From Poriferisodalis sp965221195 (GTDB lineage: Bacteria > Actinomycetota > Acidimicrobiia > Acidimicrobiales > Poriferisodalaceae), in NCBI GenBank assembly GCA_965221195.1, contig OZ244864.1, positions 1,736,001 to 1,800,000 on the forward strand: DNA of 64,000 nucleotides. Direction: 5' to 3'. Of this stretch, positions 6,864 to 15,872 are shown piece after piece. Below the pieces are notes generated by a model. That model was not told the DNA's origin. It made no database searches and was given only the letters and a program-made list of their open reading frames with translations. The position numbers and the translations under genes were made by a program. The stretch's first letter is position 1; each line of letters begins with the position of its first letter.

Positions 6864-9488
6864 ATGAAGGTGCTGCTGAGCTGGCTGCGCGAGTTCGCGC
6901 CTATCGACGGGGACCCTGACGAATTGGCCGACCACTTGAGCGACCTCGGCCTAGCTGTTGAAGAGATGCGCATTTTGCCGTCCCTCCAAGGAGTTGTGGT
7001 CGCCCGAGTCGCAGGCCTGCGGCCGCACCCAAGAGCCGACCGCATCCAGCTTGTCGATATTGAGCTGCCCGGCGTGACGGGGGAGGGAACCAACGGCGCG
7101 TTGCAGGTGTGCTGCGGTGCGTTCAATATGTCGGTCGGTGATCTCGTGCCGCTCGCCACTGTCGGTACAACCATGCCGGGCGGCTTGGAGATAGGCAAGC
7201 GGCGTATGCGCGGCGAAGCCTCTGAGGGCATGTGCTGCTCTGCTTCTGAGTTAGGACTCGGTACTGACACCGACGGAATCATGATTTTGCCTGCCGACAT
7301 GACCCTCGGTGCCCCGCTCATGGCACAGATCGGCCTCGCCGGCGATGTGCTGTACGACGTGGAGGTGAACCCGAACCGTCCCGATGCGATGTCGGTGGCC
7401 GGCGTGGCGCGTGATTTGGCGGCTCGGGTCGGTGTGCCCTTTGAGATCCCCGAACCGGTACTCAGCGAGACCGACGAAGATGTCTCAGCGGCGGCATCGG
7501 CGGAGATCATCGATGCTGATTTCTGCTGGCGGTTCGGCGCTCGTGTCATTGAGGGCGTGTCCGTTGGCCCGTCGCCACTGTGGATGCAGGCCCGGCTGAC
7601 GTTGTGCGGGATGCGTCCGATCAACTCCGTGGTGGATGTCTCGAACTATGTGATGGTCGAGCTGGGTACACCGAACCACACATATGACTTGGCATTGGTG
7701 CCTGACGGTGGCCTCGCAACGCGCCGCAGCCGCGGCGCAGAGCGTCTCGTCACACTCGACGGCGTCGAACGCGAGATGCTTGCCGGCGACGGTCTGATTG
7801 TGGATCGTGACGACCGGCCGATTGGCATCGCCGGGGTCATGGGCGGCCAGAACACCGAGATCAGCGATGCCACCACGGCAGTGCTTGTAGAACTCGCGTG
7901 CTGGGACCGTCTGTCGATCAGCCGTACCTCCCAACGGCTGGGTTTGCGTTCGGAAGCTTCGATGCGTTTCGAGCGAGGCACCGACCATCGGCTGGTGCCG
8001 ATTGCACTGGATCGGTTCTGCGAGCTGCTCCATCGAGTACATCCCGGTGGCGTGTCGGTGCGCAGCGGTCGGCTCGATGTTCTAGGCGACCTGCCTCCTG
8101 CCGCCCGAGTTCGCGTGCGCCCGTCTCGCATGAGCCATCTGTTAGGGAGGCAGTTCAGCGCCGATGAGCTGCGTGGCTTGCTCGACCCCATCGGTTTGCA
8201 CTGCACTGTGCTGAATGAGACTGGGCTCAATGAGACTGGGCTGAATGAGACTGGGCTCAATGAGACTGGGCTGAATGAGACTGTGCTGAATGAGACTGGG
8301 CTGAATGAGACTGGGCTGAATGAGACTGTTCAACGTGACGGCAGTGTTGCTGAGGCGACGCTGGAGGTTGCCATCGCGAGCTTCCGCCCAGACGTGGCTA
8401 CCGAGACCGATGTGGCAGAAGAAGTTGCCCGTCACTACGGCTATCAGCGCTTGGGCCGCACTGTTCCGCGTTCACCCGAGCCGGGCCGGTTGACATCGGC
8501 CCAGCGCCTGCGCCGCGACCTGCGCCGTGTGCTGGTAAGCGCTGGCCTTTGCGAGGCCATGCCCAGCCCGTTTTTGGCACCTGACGCTTTGAGCCGCGCC
8601 GGTATCGACAGTGCAGAACCGGTGCGGTTGCTGAACCCGCTCGCAACTGAAGAGTCTGTGCTGCGTCCGTCGCTGCTCCCTGGGTTGCTCAGCGCAGCCG
8701 CGTACAACGCCTCCCACCGCAACGACAGCGTGGCGCTGTTTGAGATCGGCGTCGTGTTCGGCGCTCCGCCGACCACAGACAGCGACGGGGGGGCTGCCTC
8801 GGTGGTGCTGCCCGTTGAGACGGAGCATCTTGGTGCTCTTTGGACGGGCGGCGGAGCGGCCAACTCAGCGGCCAACTCAGCGGCCAACTCAGCGGCCAAT
8901 TCAGCGGCCAATTCAGTGCATCCAGTGCATGCAGTGCATCTGGCAGTGCATCTGAGCGAACTCATCGCATCGGCATTTGGTCTCGATATCTCGCTTACGA
9001 ACGCGCGCGGCTTGGGCGGCATGCACCCAGTGCGCGCGGCTGAGGTGCTAGTTGGCGGTCACGCGATTGGGGTTGTGGGAGAGATCGACCCGGCGGTATG
9101 CGAACGGTATGGCCTTGCGCAGCGCTGCGCCTGGCTGCAAGTTGAGGTGGCGCCCCTGCTTGCGGCGGCCTCACAAGCCGCCGACCGGCCTTACCGTTTG
9201 GTCTCTGCCTATCCGTCCAGCGACATCGACTTGGCATTCGCTGTTCCCGATGACGTTCAAGCGTCACAGGTCCGTAGCACGCTGTTTGCCGCAGGCGGCG
9301 ACGAACTGCGCTCAGTTGACCTCTTCGATGTCTATCGCGGCGACCAGACAGCACCGGGTACCCGCTCGTTGGCGTATCGCCTGCGCCTCCAAGCCGACGA
9401 CCGTACGCTCACCGATTCTCAAGTGGCCGACATCCGTAAACGTTGCATCGACGCCGTAGAACACACCCACACAGCAAGTCTTCGCTGA
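6864..9488 (+). CDS. pheT: Phenylalanyl-tRNA synthetase beta subunit with two repeat insertions
   Basis: An 874-residue subunit (family about 800). It opens MKVLLSWLREFAPID, followed by the EMAP-like tRNA-binding domain, the B3/B4 editing domain (INSVVDVSNYVMVELG, ENTEI-like QNTEISDATT), the B5 domain and the C-terminal anticodon-binding fold (YPSSDIDLAFAVPDDV). Two low-complexity insertions interrupt it: eight units of NETGL in B5 (8208-8327) and five units of SAAN in the core-like region (8856-8915). I chose the ATG at 6864 because GAAGGTG precedes it; a six-codon mini-ORF, ATGAAGGTG onward, ends by overlapping this ATG. Confidence 0.96.
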   Translation: MKVLLSWLREFAPIDGDPDELADHLSDLGLAVEEMRILPSLQGVVVARVAGLRPHPRADRIQLVDIELPGVTGEGTNGALQVCCGAFNMSVGDLVPLATVGTTMPGGLEIGKRRMRGEASEGMCCSASELGLGTDTDGIMILPADMTLGAPLMAQIGLAGDVLYDVEVNPNRPDAMSVAGVARDLAARVGVPFEIPEPVLSETDEDVSAAASAEIIDADFCWRFGARVIEGVSVGPSPLWMQARLTLCGMRPINSVVDVSNYVMVELGTPNHTYDLALVPDGGLATRRSRGAERLVTLDGVEREMLAGDGLIVDRDDRPIGIAGVMGGQNTEISDATTAVLVELACWDRLSISRTSQRLGLRSEASMRFERGTDHRLVPIALDRFCELLHRVHPGGVSVRSGRLDVLGDLPPAARVRVRPSRMSHLLGRQFSADELRGLLDPIGLHCTVLNETGLNETGLNETGLNETGLNETVLNETGLNETGLNETVQRDGSVAEATLEVAIASFRPDVATETDVAEEVARHYGYQRLGRTVPRSPEPGRLTSAQRLRRDLRRVLVSAGLCEAMPSPFLAPDALSRAGIDSAEPVRLLNPLATEESVLRPSLLPGLLSAAAYNASHRNDSVALFEIGVVFGAPPTTDSDGGAASVVLPVETEHLGALWTGGGAANSAANSAANSAANSAANSVHPVHAVHLAVHLSELIASAFGLDISLTNARGLGGMHPVRAAEVLVGGHAIGVVGEIDPAVCERYGLAQRCAWLQVEVAPLLAAASQAADRPYRLVSAYPSSDIDLAFAVPDDVQASQVRSTLFAAGGDELRSVDLFDVYRGDQTAPGTRSLAYRLRLQADDRTLTDSQVADIRKRCIDAVEHTHTASLR
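8208..8327 (+). repeat. 15-bp in-frame tandem repeat in pheT (NETGL units)
   Basis: Eight copies of a 15-bp unit encode a run of Asn-Glu-Thr-Gly/Val-Leu. Copies differ at one or two positions, for example GGGCTC against GGGCTG and GTGCTG. The frame is kept, so unit number changes only the loop length. Confidence 0.95.
8856..8915 (+). repeat. 12-bp in-frame tandem repeat in pheT (SAAN units)
   Basis: Five copies of a 12-bp unit with core GCGGCCAACTCA, the later ones reading AATTCA. They encode Ala-Ala-Asn-Ser. A shorter run of GTGCAT words follows directly. Confidence 0.93.
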
Positions 9489-9566
9489 CCTGACGCGTCT
9501 GCGACGGCCCCAGTAGCTGCGGTGGGCCCATGCATTTGCAGTGGGGCTCAGTGTCTGCGGTGGGGC

Positions 9567-10580
9567 TCAGTAGCCCAAGTCTGGGTAGACCGGCCCGATC
9601 AGCGGTTCGCCTGCGATCCTGCGGGCCACGTTGGCGGCCACTCGATTTGCCAGCAACGCAAGACCCATCTCAGGTGTGTTGGCGATGTGCGGCGTTATGA
9701 GGCAGTTGGGCAGATGCCACAACGGGTGGCCGTCCGGCAAGGGCTCAGGGTCGGTGACATCTAGTGCAGCGCCGCCGATCTGCCCTGTAGCCAGCGCCTC
9801 TGTCAGGTCGTCGGTGACGATATGGCCACCGCGCGCCACGTTGATGATCCAGGCATGAGCGGGCAACGCTGCGAGTTCGTTCGACCCGATAATGCCGGTG
9901 CTCTCAGGTGTCAACGCCAGCGCCAAGAACAGCACATCGGTGCCCGGCAGCACCTGTGACAGCTCGTTTGGTCCGACAACGCTGATGTTTGGGCTGGCTG
10001 GGATGTTTGGGTTATTTGGGCTGGCTGGGTTGTTTGGGTTATCTGGGCTATCTGATAAGGCCGCTGTGTGCGACGTTGAGAGCCCCGGACGGTTGCGTAC
10101 CACCGTTGTTGCGCAGCCGAACGGGGTGAGCAAGCGCAGCAACTCGGTGGCGACACCGCCGCCGCCGAGCACAGTCACCGACGCGCCGAGCAGATTGCGT
10201 CCTTGGGGGGCGCTCCACTGTTGCGCGCGAGCGTAGGTGGACATGCCGCGCATACCGGCCAACGCAAGCATCAGCGCGTGTTCGGCCACCGGTTCCGCGT
10301 AGACACCTTTGCCGCAATACCACTCAACAGTGGGTCGGGCAGTCACGATGTTGACGACTGGTTCGATGCCCGCGTACGGCAACTGCACCCATTCGATGCC
10401 CCGATTGGCATCCACCACTGCACCGATGAGGTCAACTTTGTCAGGTGCGGCCCACACGAGTGCCGAGGCCGCACCTGCGGCGCTCACCGTGCCGCCGCCG
10501 CGCTCAACGGCCTCAACTAATGCGCCGCGTCGCCAGCAGTTCGGCTCAACAGCAACTGCCAACCCAGCGCTACTTGGCAT
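9567..10580 (-). CDS. D-isomer-specific 2-hydroxyacid dehydrogenase
   Basis: A 337-residue NAD-dependent dehydrogenase. The dinucleotide fold begins at GASVTVLGGGGVATELLRLL, where the usual GxGxxG reads GGGGVA. The catalytic Arg lies in INVARGGHIVTDDL, the Glu region in ALDVTDPEPLPDGHPLW and the His in ITPHIANT. An Asn-Pro-Ala-Ser repeat insertion (about residues 180-200, PNNPASPNNPN) interrupts the NAD domain after its first strands. The start is 9 nt after the P450-kinase stop on the same strand, so the two are probably one transcript. The substrate cannot be told. Confidence 0.88.
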   Translation of the reverse strand: MPSSAGLAVAVEPNCWRRGALVEAVERGGGTVSAAGAASALVWAAPDKVDLIGAVVDANRGIEWVQLPYAGIEPVVNIVTARPTVEWYCGKGVYAEPVAEHALMLALAGMRGMSTYARAQQWSAPQGRNLLGASVTVLGGGGVATELLRLLTPFGCATTVVRNRPGLSTSHTAALSDSPDNPNNPASPNNPNIPASPNISVVGPNELSQVLPGTDVLFLALALTPESTGIIGSNELAALPAHAWIINVARGGHIVTDDLTEALATGQIGGAALDVTDPEPLPDGHPLWHLPNCLITPHIANTPEMGLALLANRVAANVARRIAGEPLIGPVYPDLGY

Positions 10581-10589
10581 GTCCGCGCC

Positions 10590-13500
10590 TCAGTCTTTCT
10601 TGCCAACCCGATCTTTGAGGTCTGTTCGGCGCCCACGGATGAGCCGCCATGTGACGCGCTCATGGCGCGGTGAGATGCCCATGGCTTGGCGGATGGTGTC
10701 CGGACTGACATCGTCGGGCGCTGGTGAGAAGCCGATCTCGGTTGCCATCCGTACTCCGTTGCGGGCGAAAAACGAGGAGGCAATGCGCTCGAACTGGGCC
10801 AGCACTTCCATGTCGGGCTCCAGTTCGCCGATCACCGAGCACAGATAAGCGAAGTTTTTGATGAACAGCATTAGCTCTTTGGGAATGCGTGCGCCGTTCG
10901 CTAGCAGTCCCGATATGAGCGCCCTGAACTCGGCAGTGAACTCGTCCTCCGTTAGCTCAAGAGGGTCGAAGCCGGGTCGGTCGAGACGCAGGTCGGCGAT
11001 GACCCGCTCGGGGTTGCTGCTAGGCCCGAAGGCACCCAGATCGATCATCCCTGAGATCTGAGACCGCAAGTCTCCGGTGAGCAGTCCAACCACGTAACGC
11101 AGAAAAGCCACACGCTTAGGTCCCTCGAGCCGCCCAGTGATACCGAAGTCAACCAAGCCGATGACTGGCGGCTCGCCGGGCTGCGTCCCCTCGGTGTCGA
11201 TGAAGACATTCCCGGCATGAAAGTCGCCGTGGAAGACACCGGTCATGCAGGCGCCGTGCAGCAAAGCGTCGTTCATCTGACGGAAGATCGCCGCAGCTTC
11301 GCCTGCTGCGAGGTCGTCGGGCTGGATTTCGCTCAGCGGCCGGCCCGCCACCGGGCTCATCACGATCACACGCTCGGTGACTCCCTCCAGCATCGGTTCG
11401 GGCACCTGCCAGCGACCGGTGGTAGCTGCGCGCAGGGCACGATCCACCTCAAAGAGGTTCGCTACTTCAACCCGGAAGTCGAGTTCCTCGCTGATGGTCT
11501 CTGCGAACAGCTCCACTAGTGCCGGGGGATTGGCCAGCGCGGTGATCGGGATGCGACCCACCAGTTTCGGGGCGACCCACGCCAGCACCGCAAGATCGCG
11601 TTCGACGCGACGGCGAATGCGCGGTCGCTGGACTTTGACCATGACGCGTGTGCCGTCGCTGAGTCGGGCCTCGTGAACTTGGGCGATGGAAGCAGCCGCG
11701 ACCGCCTCGTTGTTGAAGTGGGCGAAGCGTTCGTCAATCGGACCCAGCTCAGCTTCGACCTGCTGACGGATCGCTGGCCACGGCTCGGGGGGCACTTGGT
11801 CGCGGCAGAGGCGACACTCGGCCACCAGCGCGTCGGGAAAGACCCCCTCACCGGCGGCGATGAGCTGCGCCAACTTGATGTAGGAGGGACCCAGCTTGAC
11901 GGCTGCTAGGCGCAGCCGCCGGTAGGTCTGCTCGCGACGTTCGGTGGGATCGAGTCGGCGGTCTAACAGGCGGCCCGCGTAGACCGCCCAGCCGATGCGT
12001 GCCGCGGTGACTGCCAGCCGGAACAGCGGGGGGAAGCGTGGCCGCGTGATGAGCGCAGGAATGCTGTCTGCGATGCTTTGTCGAATTGGCGCGACCGAGG
12101 CCAAGTAGCGGTCTCGTTCTGCGGAGGTACCGAGATCGGCCCCGATGCCGCCGGCTCTGCGCGTTCCCGCCTCCAGCCGGGCACCTTGGGTTTGGGTGTT
12201 CACACGCAGATGCATGCGCGAGGGACCCCATATGCCCATCGAGAGCGGTTTCCACTCCACAGGTTCGCTGAGTTCGAAGCTTTCCACCCGCTCGACGAAC
12301 GCACGGAGTCCTTCTTGCAGCTCAGCGCGTGCCAAGAACGCGCCCAGACAATGATGTGCGCCACTCCCGAACGCCAAATGCGGATGGTCGCGGGGGACGG
12401 TCGGGTCAAACTCGTACGGGTCTGCTGTAGCCAGTTCTGTTTGGGCCAGTTCTGTGTGGGCCAGTTCTATTTGAGACGATGTGGCCGACCCAACGCCATT
12501 CAGAGAATCTGCTGCAGCGGTATGGGCCATGCAACCACCCGACAGGCTCGCCGCATGCAGGCCGATCATCACGACCGTCCCGGCAGGAAACCGAAGCCCG
12601 TCCACCACGATGTCGCTCGTGGCGACGCGCATGGAGGTGCGAACCGCGCCGATGTAGCGCAGCGATTCCTCTACATATGCCGGTATGAGATCGGGATCGG
12701 CTCGCAACGCGGCGTACTGTTCGGGCCGGTCGGCCAGCACGGCGAGCGTGGCACCAAGCTGGTTGCGGGTGGTGTCAGTGCCAGCAATCAGCAGCGCCTC
12801 GACCATGCCGATTAGTTCGTCCTCGCTCAGCCGATCACCTTCGTCAGAAACACTGATCAGTTCGCTCAGCAGATCGTCTGCGGGTTCTTGCCGCCGCTGA
12901 GAAATCAGGTCTACGACGTAGGCGCTCAGTTCTGCCTGTGCAACGGAGATGTCGTCGAGCCGGGAGATGACCGCCTCAGCGTCGCCGTCGAAAAGGCCGA
13001 AGATGGTCTCCGCCCATCGCCCGAACTGCGCCCAGTCATCGTCGGTGACACCCATCAGCCGACAGATGATGGGCACTGGATAGGGATCGCAGAACTCCGC
13101 CACGACCTCGCCGCCGCCTGCTGCTGTAAGCGGGTCGATCAGCCGGGCTGCATGAGCTGCCATGAACGGGCGCAGGCGGTCTGCTGCTGCGGGGGTGAAG
13201 GCCCGTCCGAACAACCGACGCAGCCGACGATGGTCATCACCTTCCATTGCCAGCACATTCGGTCGGGCGCGTATCGCCTCGTCGCGCGGGCTGACAGGTC
13301 CATCACGGCGGGCGCGTGCCATCAACGCGTTGAAGTCCAGCGTGGCGCGGGCGGAGCCGTTCGACGCAGAGTCAACGGATCCAGCACCGTCGAGCATCGC
13401 AACTCCGGCTAGCACCGAGATCCATGCAGGGTCTCGCAGAATGGCCCGCGCTTGGGGGTAACCGTGAACGAACAGCCCGAAGGGCGTACGCACCACCCAG

Positions 13501-13646
13501 TCGCCTGTTCGGCTCAGCTCTTGGCTCATGGCGACTAGATCCGAGAACTCCCCGATTGCGAAGTCGGCGAATGGCACCGCTGTGGGGTCGTCAGCGGATC
13601 GGATAGGTGCCTCGATCGTGTTCAGTGCAGTTGCTTTGGCATTCAC
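10590..13646 (-). CDS. Cytochrome P450 fused to a UbiB/ABC1 atypical kinase
   Basis: One uninterrupted frame of 1018 residues. Residues about 1-500 form a complete soluble bacterial P450: I-helix AGTDTT (near 287), ExxR in EESLRY (near 325), and heme loop FGSGAHHCLG (near 428) with the Cys ligand. A linker of about 40 residues leads to an ABC1/UbiB kinase: KLGPSYIKLAQ (usual KxGQ reads KLAQ), the Ala-rich loop AAASIAQVH, a Lys in VMVKVQRP, catalytic HGDFHAGN (near 807) and the metal-binding DFG (near 832). UbiB-like ATPases act in quinone or isoprenoid lipid metabolism. The frame runs open upstream to 14282 over the divergent gene, but those residues look like antisense; GTG at 13646 is the best visible start. 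No stop separates the domains. Confidence 0.9.
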   Translation of the reverse strand: MNAKATALNTIEAPIRSADDPTAVPFADFAIGEFSDLVAMSQELSRTGDWVVRTPFGLFVHGYPQARAILRDPAWISVLAGVAMLDGAGSVDSASNGSARATLDFNALMARARRDGPVSPRDEAIRARPNVLAMEGDDHRRLRRLFGRAFTPAAADRLRPFMAAHAARLIDPLTAAGGGEVVAEFCDPYPVPIICRLMGVTDDDWAQFGRWAETIFGLFDGDAEAVISRLDDISVAQAELSAYVVDLISQRRQEPADDLLSELISVSDEGDRLSEDELIGMVEALLIAGTDTTRNQLGATLAVLADRPEQYAALRADPDLIPAYVEESLRYIGAVRTSMRVATSDIVVDGLRFPAGTVVMIGLHAASLSGGCMAHTAAADSLNGVGSATSSQIELAHTELAQTELATADPYEFDPTVPRDHPHLAFGSGAHHCLGAFLARAELQEGLRAFVERVESFELSEPVEWKPLSMGIWGPSRMHLRVNTQTQGARLEAGTRRAGGIGADLGTSAERDRYLASVAPIRQSIADSIPALITRPRFPPLFRLAVTAARIGWAVYAGRLLDRRLDPTERREQTYRRLRLAAVKLGPSYIKLAQLIAAGEGVFPDALVAECRLCRDQVPPEPWPAIRQQVEAELGPIDERFAHFNNEAVAAASIAQVHEARLSDGTRVMVKVQRPRIRRRVERDLAVLAWVAPKLVGRIPITALANPPALVELFAETISEELDFRVEVANLFEVDRALRAATTGRWQVPEPMLEGVTERVIVMSPVAGRPLSEIQPDDLAAGEAAAIFRQMNDALLHGACMTGVFHGDFHAGNVFIDTEGTQPGEPPVIGLVDFGITGRLEGPKRVAFLRYVVGLLTGDLRSQISGMIDLGAFGPSSNPERVIADLRLDRPGFDPLELTEDEFTAEFRALISGLLANGARIPKELMLFIKNFAYLCSVIGELEPDMEVLAQFERIASSFFARNGVRMATEIGFSPAPDDVSPDTIRQAMGISPRHERVTWRLIRGRRTDLKDRVGKKD

Positions 13647-13687
13647 GCCCCCTATCTCACCACGAATGTTGGCTGAAGAGTCGGCGC

Positions 13688-13750
13688 GCTGTGTTGCTGG
13701 CGCTTCGCTGTGTTGCTGGCGCTTCGCTGTGTTGCTGGCGCTTCGCTGTG
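13688..13750 (+). repeat. 19-bp tandem repeat in the divergent promoter region
   Basis: Three perfect copies and a partial fourth of a 19-bp unit (core GTGTTGCTGGCGCTTC) lie between the divergent starts of the P450-kinase gene and the DUF192 lipoprotein gene. Since 19 is not a multiple of three, and the region holds promoters rather than coding sequence, copy number could change promoter spacing. Confidence 0.9.
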
Positions 13751-13785
13751 TCGGTAACGCTGCGCTGTGGCGACAGACTTGCTTT

Positions 13786-14778
13786 GTGGATCTCTTTCGC
13801 CCGGTTGCGGTAATGATTGCGGCCGGGGCTGTGCTGTTCGGGCTATTTGGGCTGTTCGGGCTATTTGGCTGCACCGTGGGCGATCTCAACCGCAGCGGCG
13901 ATCTCCTCCCGCCTGCCGGGTCTGTTCCCGCATCGGCCACAACGACAGCGTCTGTTCTGACCACTGGAGCCAGTGACGCTGGGGGCAGTGACACTGGGAT
14001 CAGTGACAGCGGGGCCGGTGACAGCCGGACCGACACCGGCGTTCCCGCGGCCCCCGGCGCCGATGAGTCACCAGTTGGCATTACTACAACACCGAGCACC
14101 GTGCGGTTGGCTGCTGTGCCGACGACTGCTGTACCCACGACTGTCGGTTCTGTTTCTACTGACTTGCGGTCGACTGGGCCCTCAACAACTGGGCCCTCAA
14201 CAACTGGCCCGCCAACAACCAGTCCACAGACCACCACCTCACAGACCAGCAGCCCACAGACGACCGATCCACAGACCACCACCTCACAGACTCCCAGCTC
14301 AGATGTTGCCGGAGTTTCCGAAGCGCAAAAAGTGTTGGCAACAGCAGTGCCGTTTGAGGGTTTTCGCGAGGGTGTGCTGCGCGTTAGCGGTTCGGCGGGT
14401 GCTCAGGTGTGGCCGGTCATCATCGCTGACACCCCCGCTGCTCGCCAGCGCGGCCTCATGGGTGTCGCCGACTTTGCTGCACTCGGCGGCTACGCCGCGA
14501 TGGTCTTCGTCTTCGACAACAACACCAGCGGTGCCTTTTGGATGCGCGACACCCCGCTGCCGTTGCGCATCACTTTCGTGGCTGATGACGGCTCCGTGGT
14601 GTCCGGCACCGATATGGTGCCCTGCCTGGCGCCCATACCAGACAACGAGTGCGAGCGCTATTTCGCGCAGGGGATGTATCGAATCGCCATCGAGCACCCG
14701 TCGGGACCAGAGTTCGATCTCAACCTCACCGATGCTGAACTCATTGAGCTAAGCACCGACGAGTTCAGCCTCGAGTAG
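13786..14778 (+). CDS. Secreted DUF192 lipoprotein
   Basis: A 330-residue protein. A signal peptide (VAVMIAAGAVLFGLFGLFG) ends at a Cys that makes a lipobox, so the mature protein should be lipid-anchored outside the membrane. A long Thr/Ser/Pro/Gln-rich linker with repeats such as TTGPSTTGPSTT follows. The last 140 residues are a DUF192 domain: ARQRGLMGVADF, then MVFVFDN, AFWMRDTPLPLRITFV and YRIAIEHP. DUF192 is a small beta-rich extracytoplasmic domain of unknown function. I chose GTG 13786 because it opens the signal peptide; the repeat-rich region upstream does not look coding. Confidence 0.88.
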   Translation: MDLFRPVAVMIAAGAVLFGLFGLFGLFGCTVGDLNRSGDLLPPAGSVPASATTTASVLTTGASDAGGSDTGISDSGAGDSRTDTGVPAAPGADESPVGITTTPSTVRLAAVPTTAVPTTVGSVSTDLRSTGPSTTGPSTTGPPTTSPQTTTSQTSSPQTTDPQTTTSQTPSSDVAGVSEAQKVLATAVPFEGFREGVLRVSGSAGAQVWPVIIADTPAARQRGLMGVADFAALGGYAAMVFVFDNNTSGAFWMRDTPLPLRITFVADDGSVVSGTDMVPCLAPIPDNECERYFAQGMYRIAIEHPSGPEFDLNLTDAELIELSTDEFSLE

Positions 14779-14936
14779 TGCCGGCGCAGTAATGCTGGCT
14801 CCCGACGAACGTACGAACAAGCACGCACCAAAATGAAGCCGAAATGAAGCCGAGCCGCTTTGGTGCCAACTACGATGCCAACTAGTCGGGGCGTGCAGCG
14901 TCGCGCTGCTGTGATGACGGGAGTTGAGCTAGAACC

Positions 14937-15602
14937 ATGCTGAGATTCGCTGAAGAAATTCTCCTCCTGCTGCTCAGAGACGATGACGGCAAGCTGATTC
15001 ATGTGCCCGAGCGCACACTCGACCGGGTGGTCGCTGGCGCAGTGCTGATGGACTTGGCCATGGAGAACCGGATCGACACCGATCTTGAGAAGCTGACGCT
15101 GGTTGACACCACGCCGATTGGCGACAGCCTGCTCGACCCGACGTTGGCCCAGATTGCCGCAAAGCAGGAAGAACCCGAAGAGAACGACTCGCGCTACTGG
15201 GTTGAGTTCGTGGCATCGCAAGCCGAGAGCATTCGCGAAACGGCGTTCGCTCGGCTCGTCAACCAAGGCATCCTCGAGCGCAAAGACGACCGCTTCTTGT
15301 GGGTGTTCCGTTCTCGGCGCTATCCGATGATCGACGGTAAGGCCGAACGCGAAGTGAAACTGCGCATCATGGGTGTGTTGTTCAGCGACGAGATACCTAG
15401 CCCGCGCGACATTGTCATCATTGTCTTGGCTGATGCGTGTGGCATCTTTGGCGAGATGCTCTCCAAGACCGAACTAGAGCAGGCGCGGCCGCGCATTGAG
15501 CAAGTTCGTCAGCTTGATCTCATCGGCCAAGCCATGACCCAAGCCATCCGCGATATCGAGATGTGGCTGGCAACCTCTTCAGTCAGCCGCTTCATGATGT
15601 AG
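14937..15602 (+). CDS. GPP34 (Golgi phosphoprotein 3) family protein
   Basis: A 221-residue protein matching the GPP34 family found in many Actinobacteria: the N-terminal FAEEILLLLLRDDDGK, then VVAGAVLMDLAMENRID, and the C-terminal PRDIVIIVLADACGIF. In eukaryotes the family binds phosphatidylinositol 4-phosphate; the bacterial role is unknown. It has its own start (ATG 14937) about 160 nt after the lipoprotein gene. Confidence 0.85.
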   Translation: MLRFAEEILLLLLRDDDGKLIHVPERTLDRVVAGAVLMDLAMENRIDTDLEKLTLVDTTPIGDSLLDPTLAQIAAKQEEPEENDSRYWVEFVASQAESIRETAFARLVNQGILERKDDRFLWVFRSRRYPMIDGKAEREVKLRIMGVLFSDEIPSPRDIVIIVLADACGIFGEMLSKTELEQARPRIEQVRQLDLIGQAMTQAIRDIEMWLATSSVSRFMM

Positions 15603-15647
15603 CCAACGATGTCAGCACGCTCGGCCAGCACGTTCGGTGATTCTGTT

Positions 15648-15749
15648 TCAGCGTTGAGTCTGTCCGGCTTCAACAATCTCCGTCACGATCTTGCGCTCAA
15701 GCCCCGATGCCTCTGCGAACTGACGCAGCCATGCCCCCGTTTGATTAGT
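15648..15749 (-). pseudogene. Fragment of the small HTH gene (second copy of 18457-18717)
   Basis: Hand translation of the minus strand gives TNQTGAWLRQFAEASGLERK, then IVTEIVEAGQTQR and a stop. This aligns with the C-terminal HTH half of the intact gene at 18457-18717 (HQTGASLRQIAEASGLGRK, then TVTAIVEATKTAH). The N-terminal half is missing and no start is present. It lies just upstream of the SfiI-like methyltransferase, so copies of this HTH gene flank the restriction-modification island. Confidence 0.75.
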
Positions 15750-15872
15750 CCTGCAACGGCATAGCTGTCACAGCCCTGTGCGACACTGACTGCGTGGCTT
15801 TGTCGCTCTTGTTGCTGCCGCACTTTCGCAGCGTCGGGTCATGAACCGCTGCGACGGACAGAATGGATCACC

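Noticed and set aside
13647..14282. A 212-codon upstream extension of the P450-kinase frame on the minus strand
   Set aside because: It is antisense to the signal peptide and Thr-rich linker of the lipoprotein gene and reads as low-complexity Val/Gly/Pro repeats; the P450 fold needs none of it.
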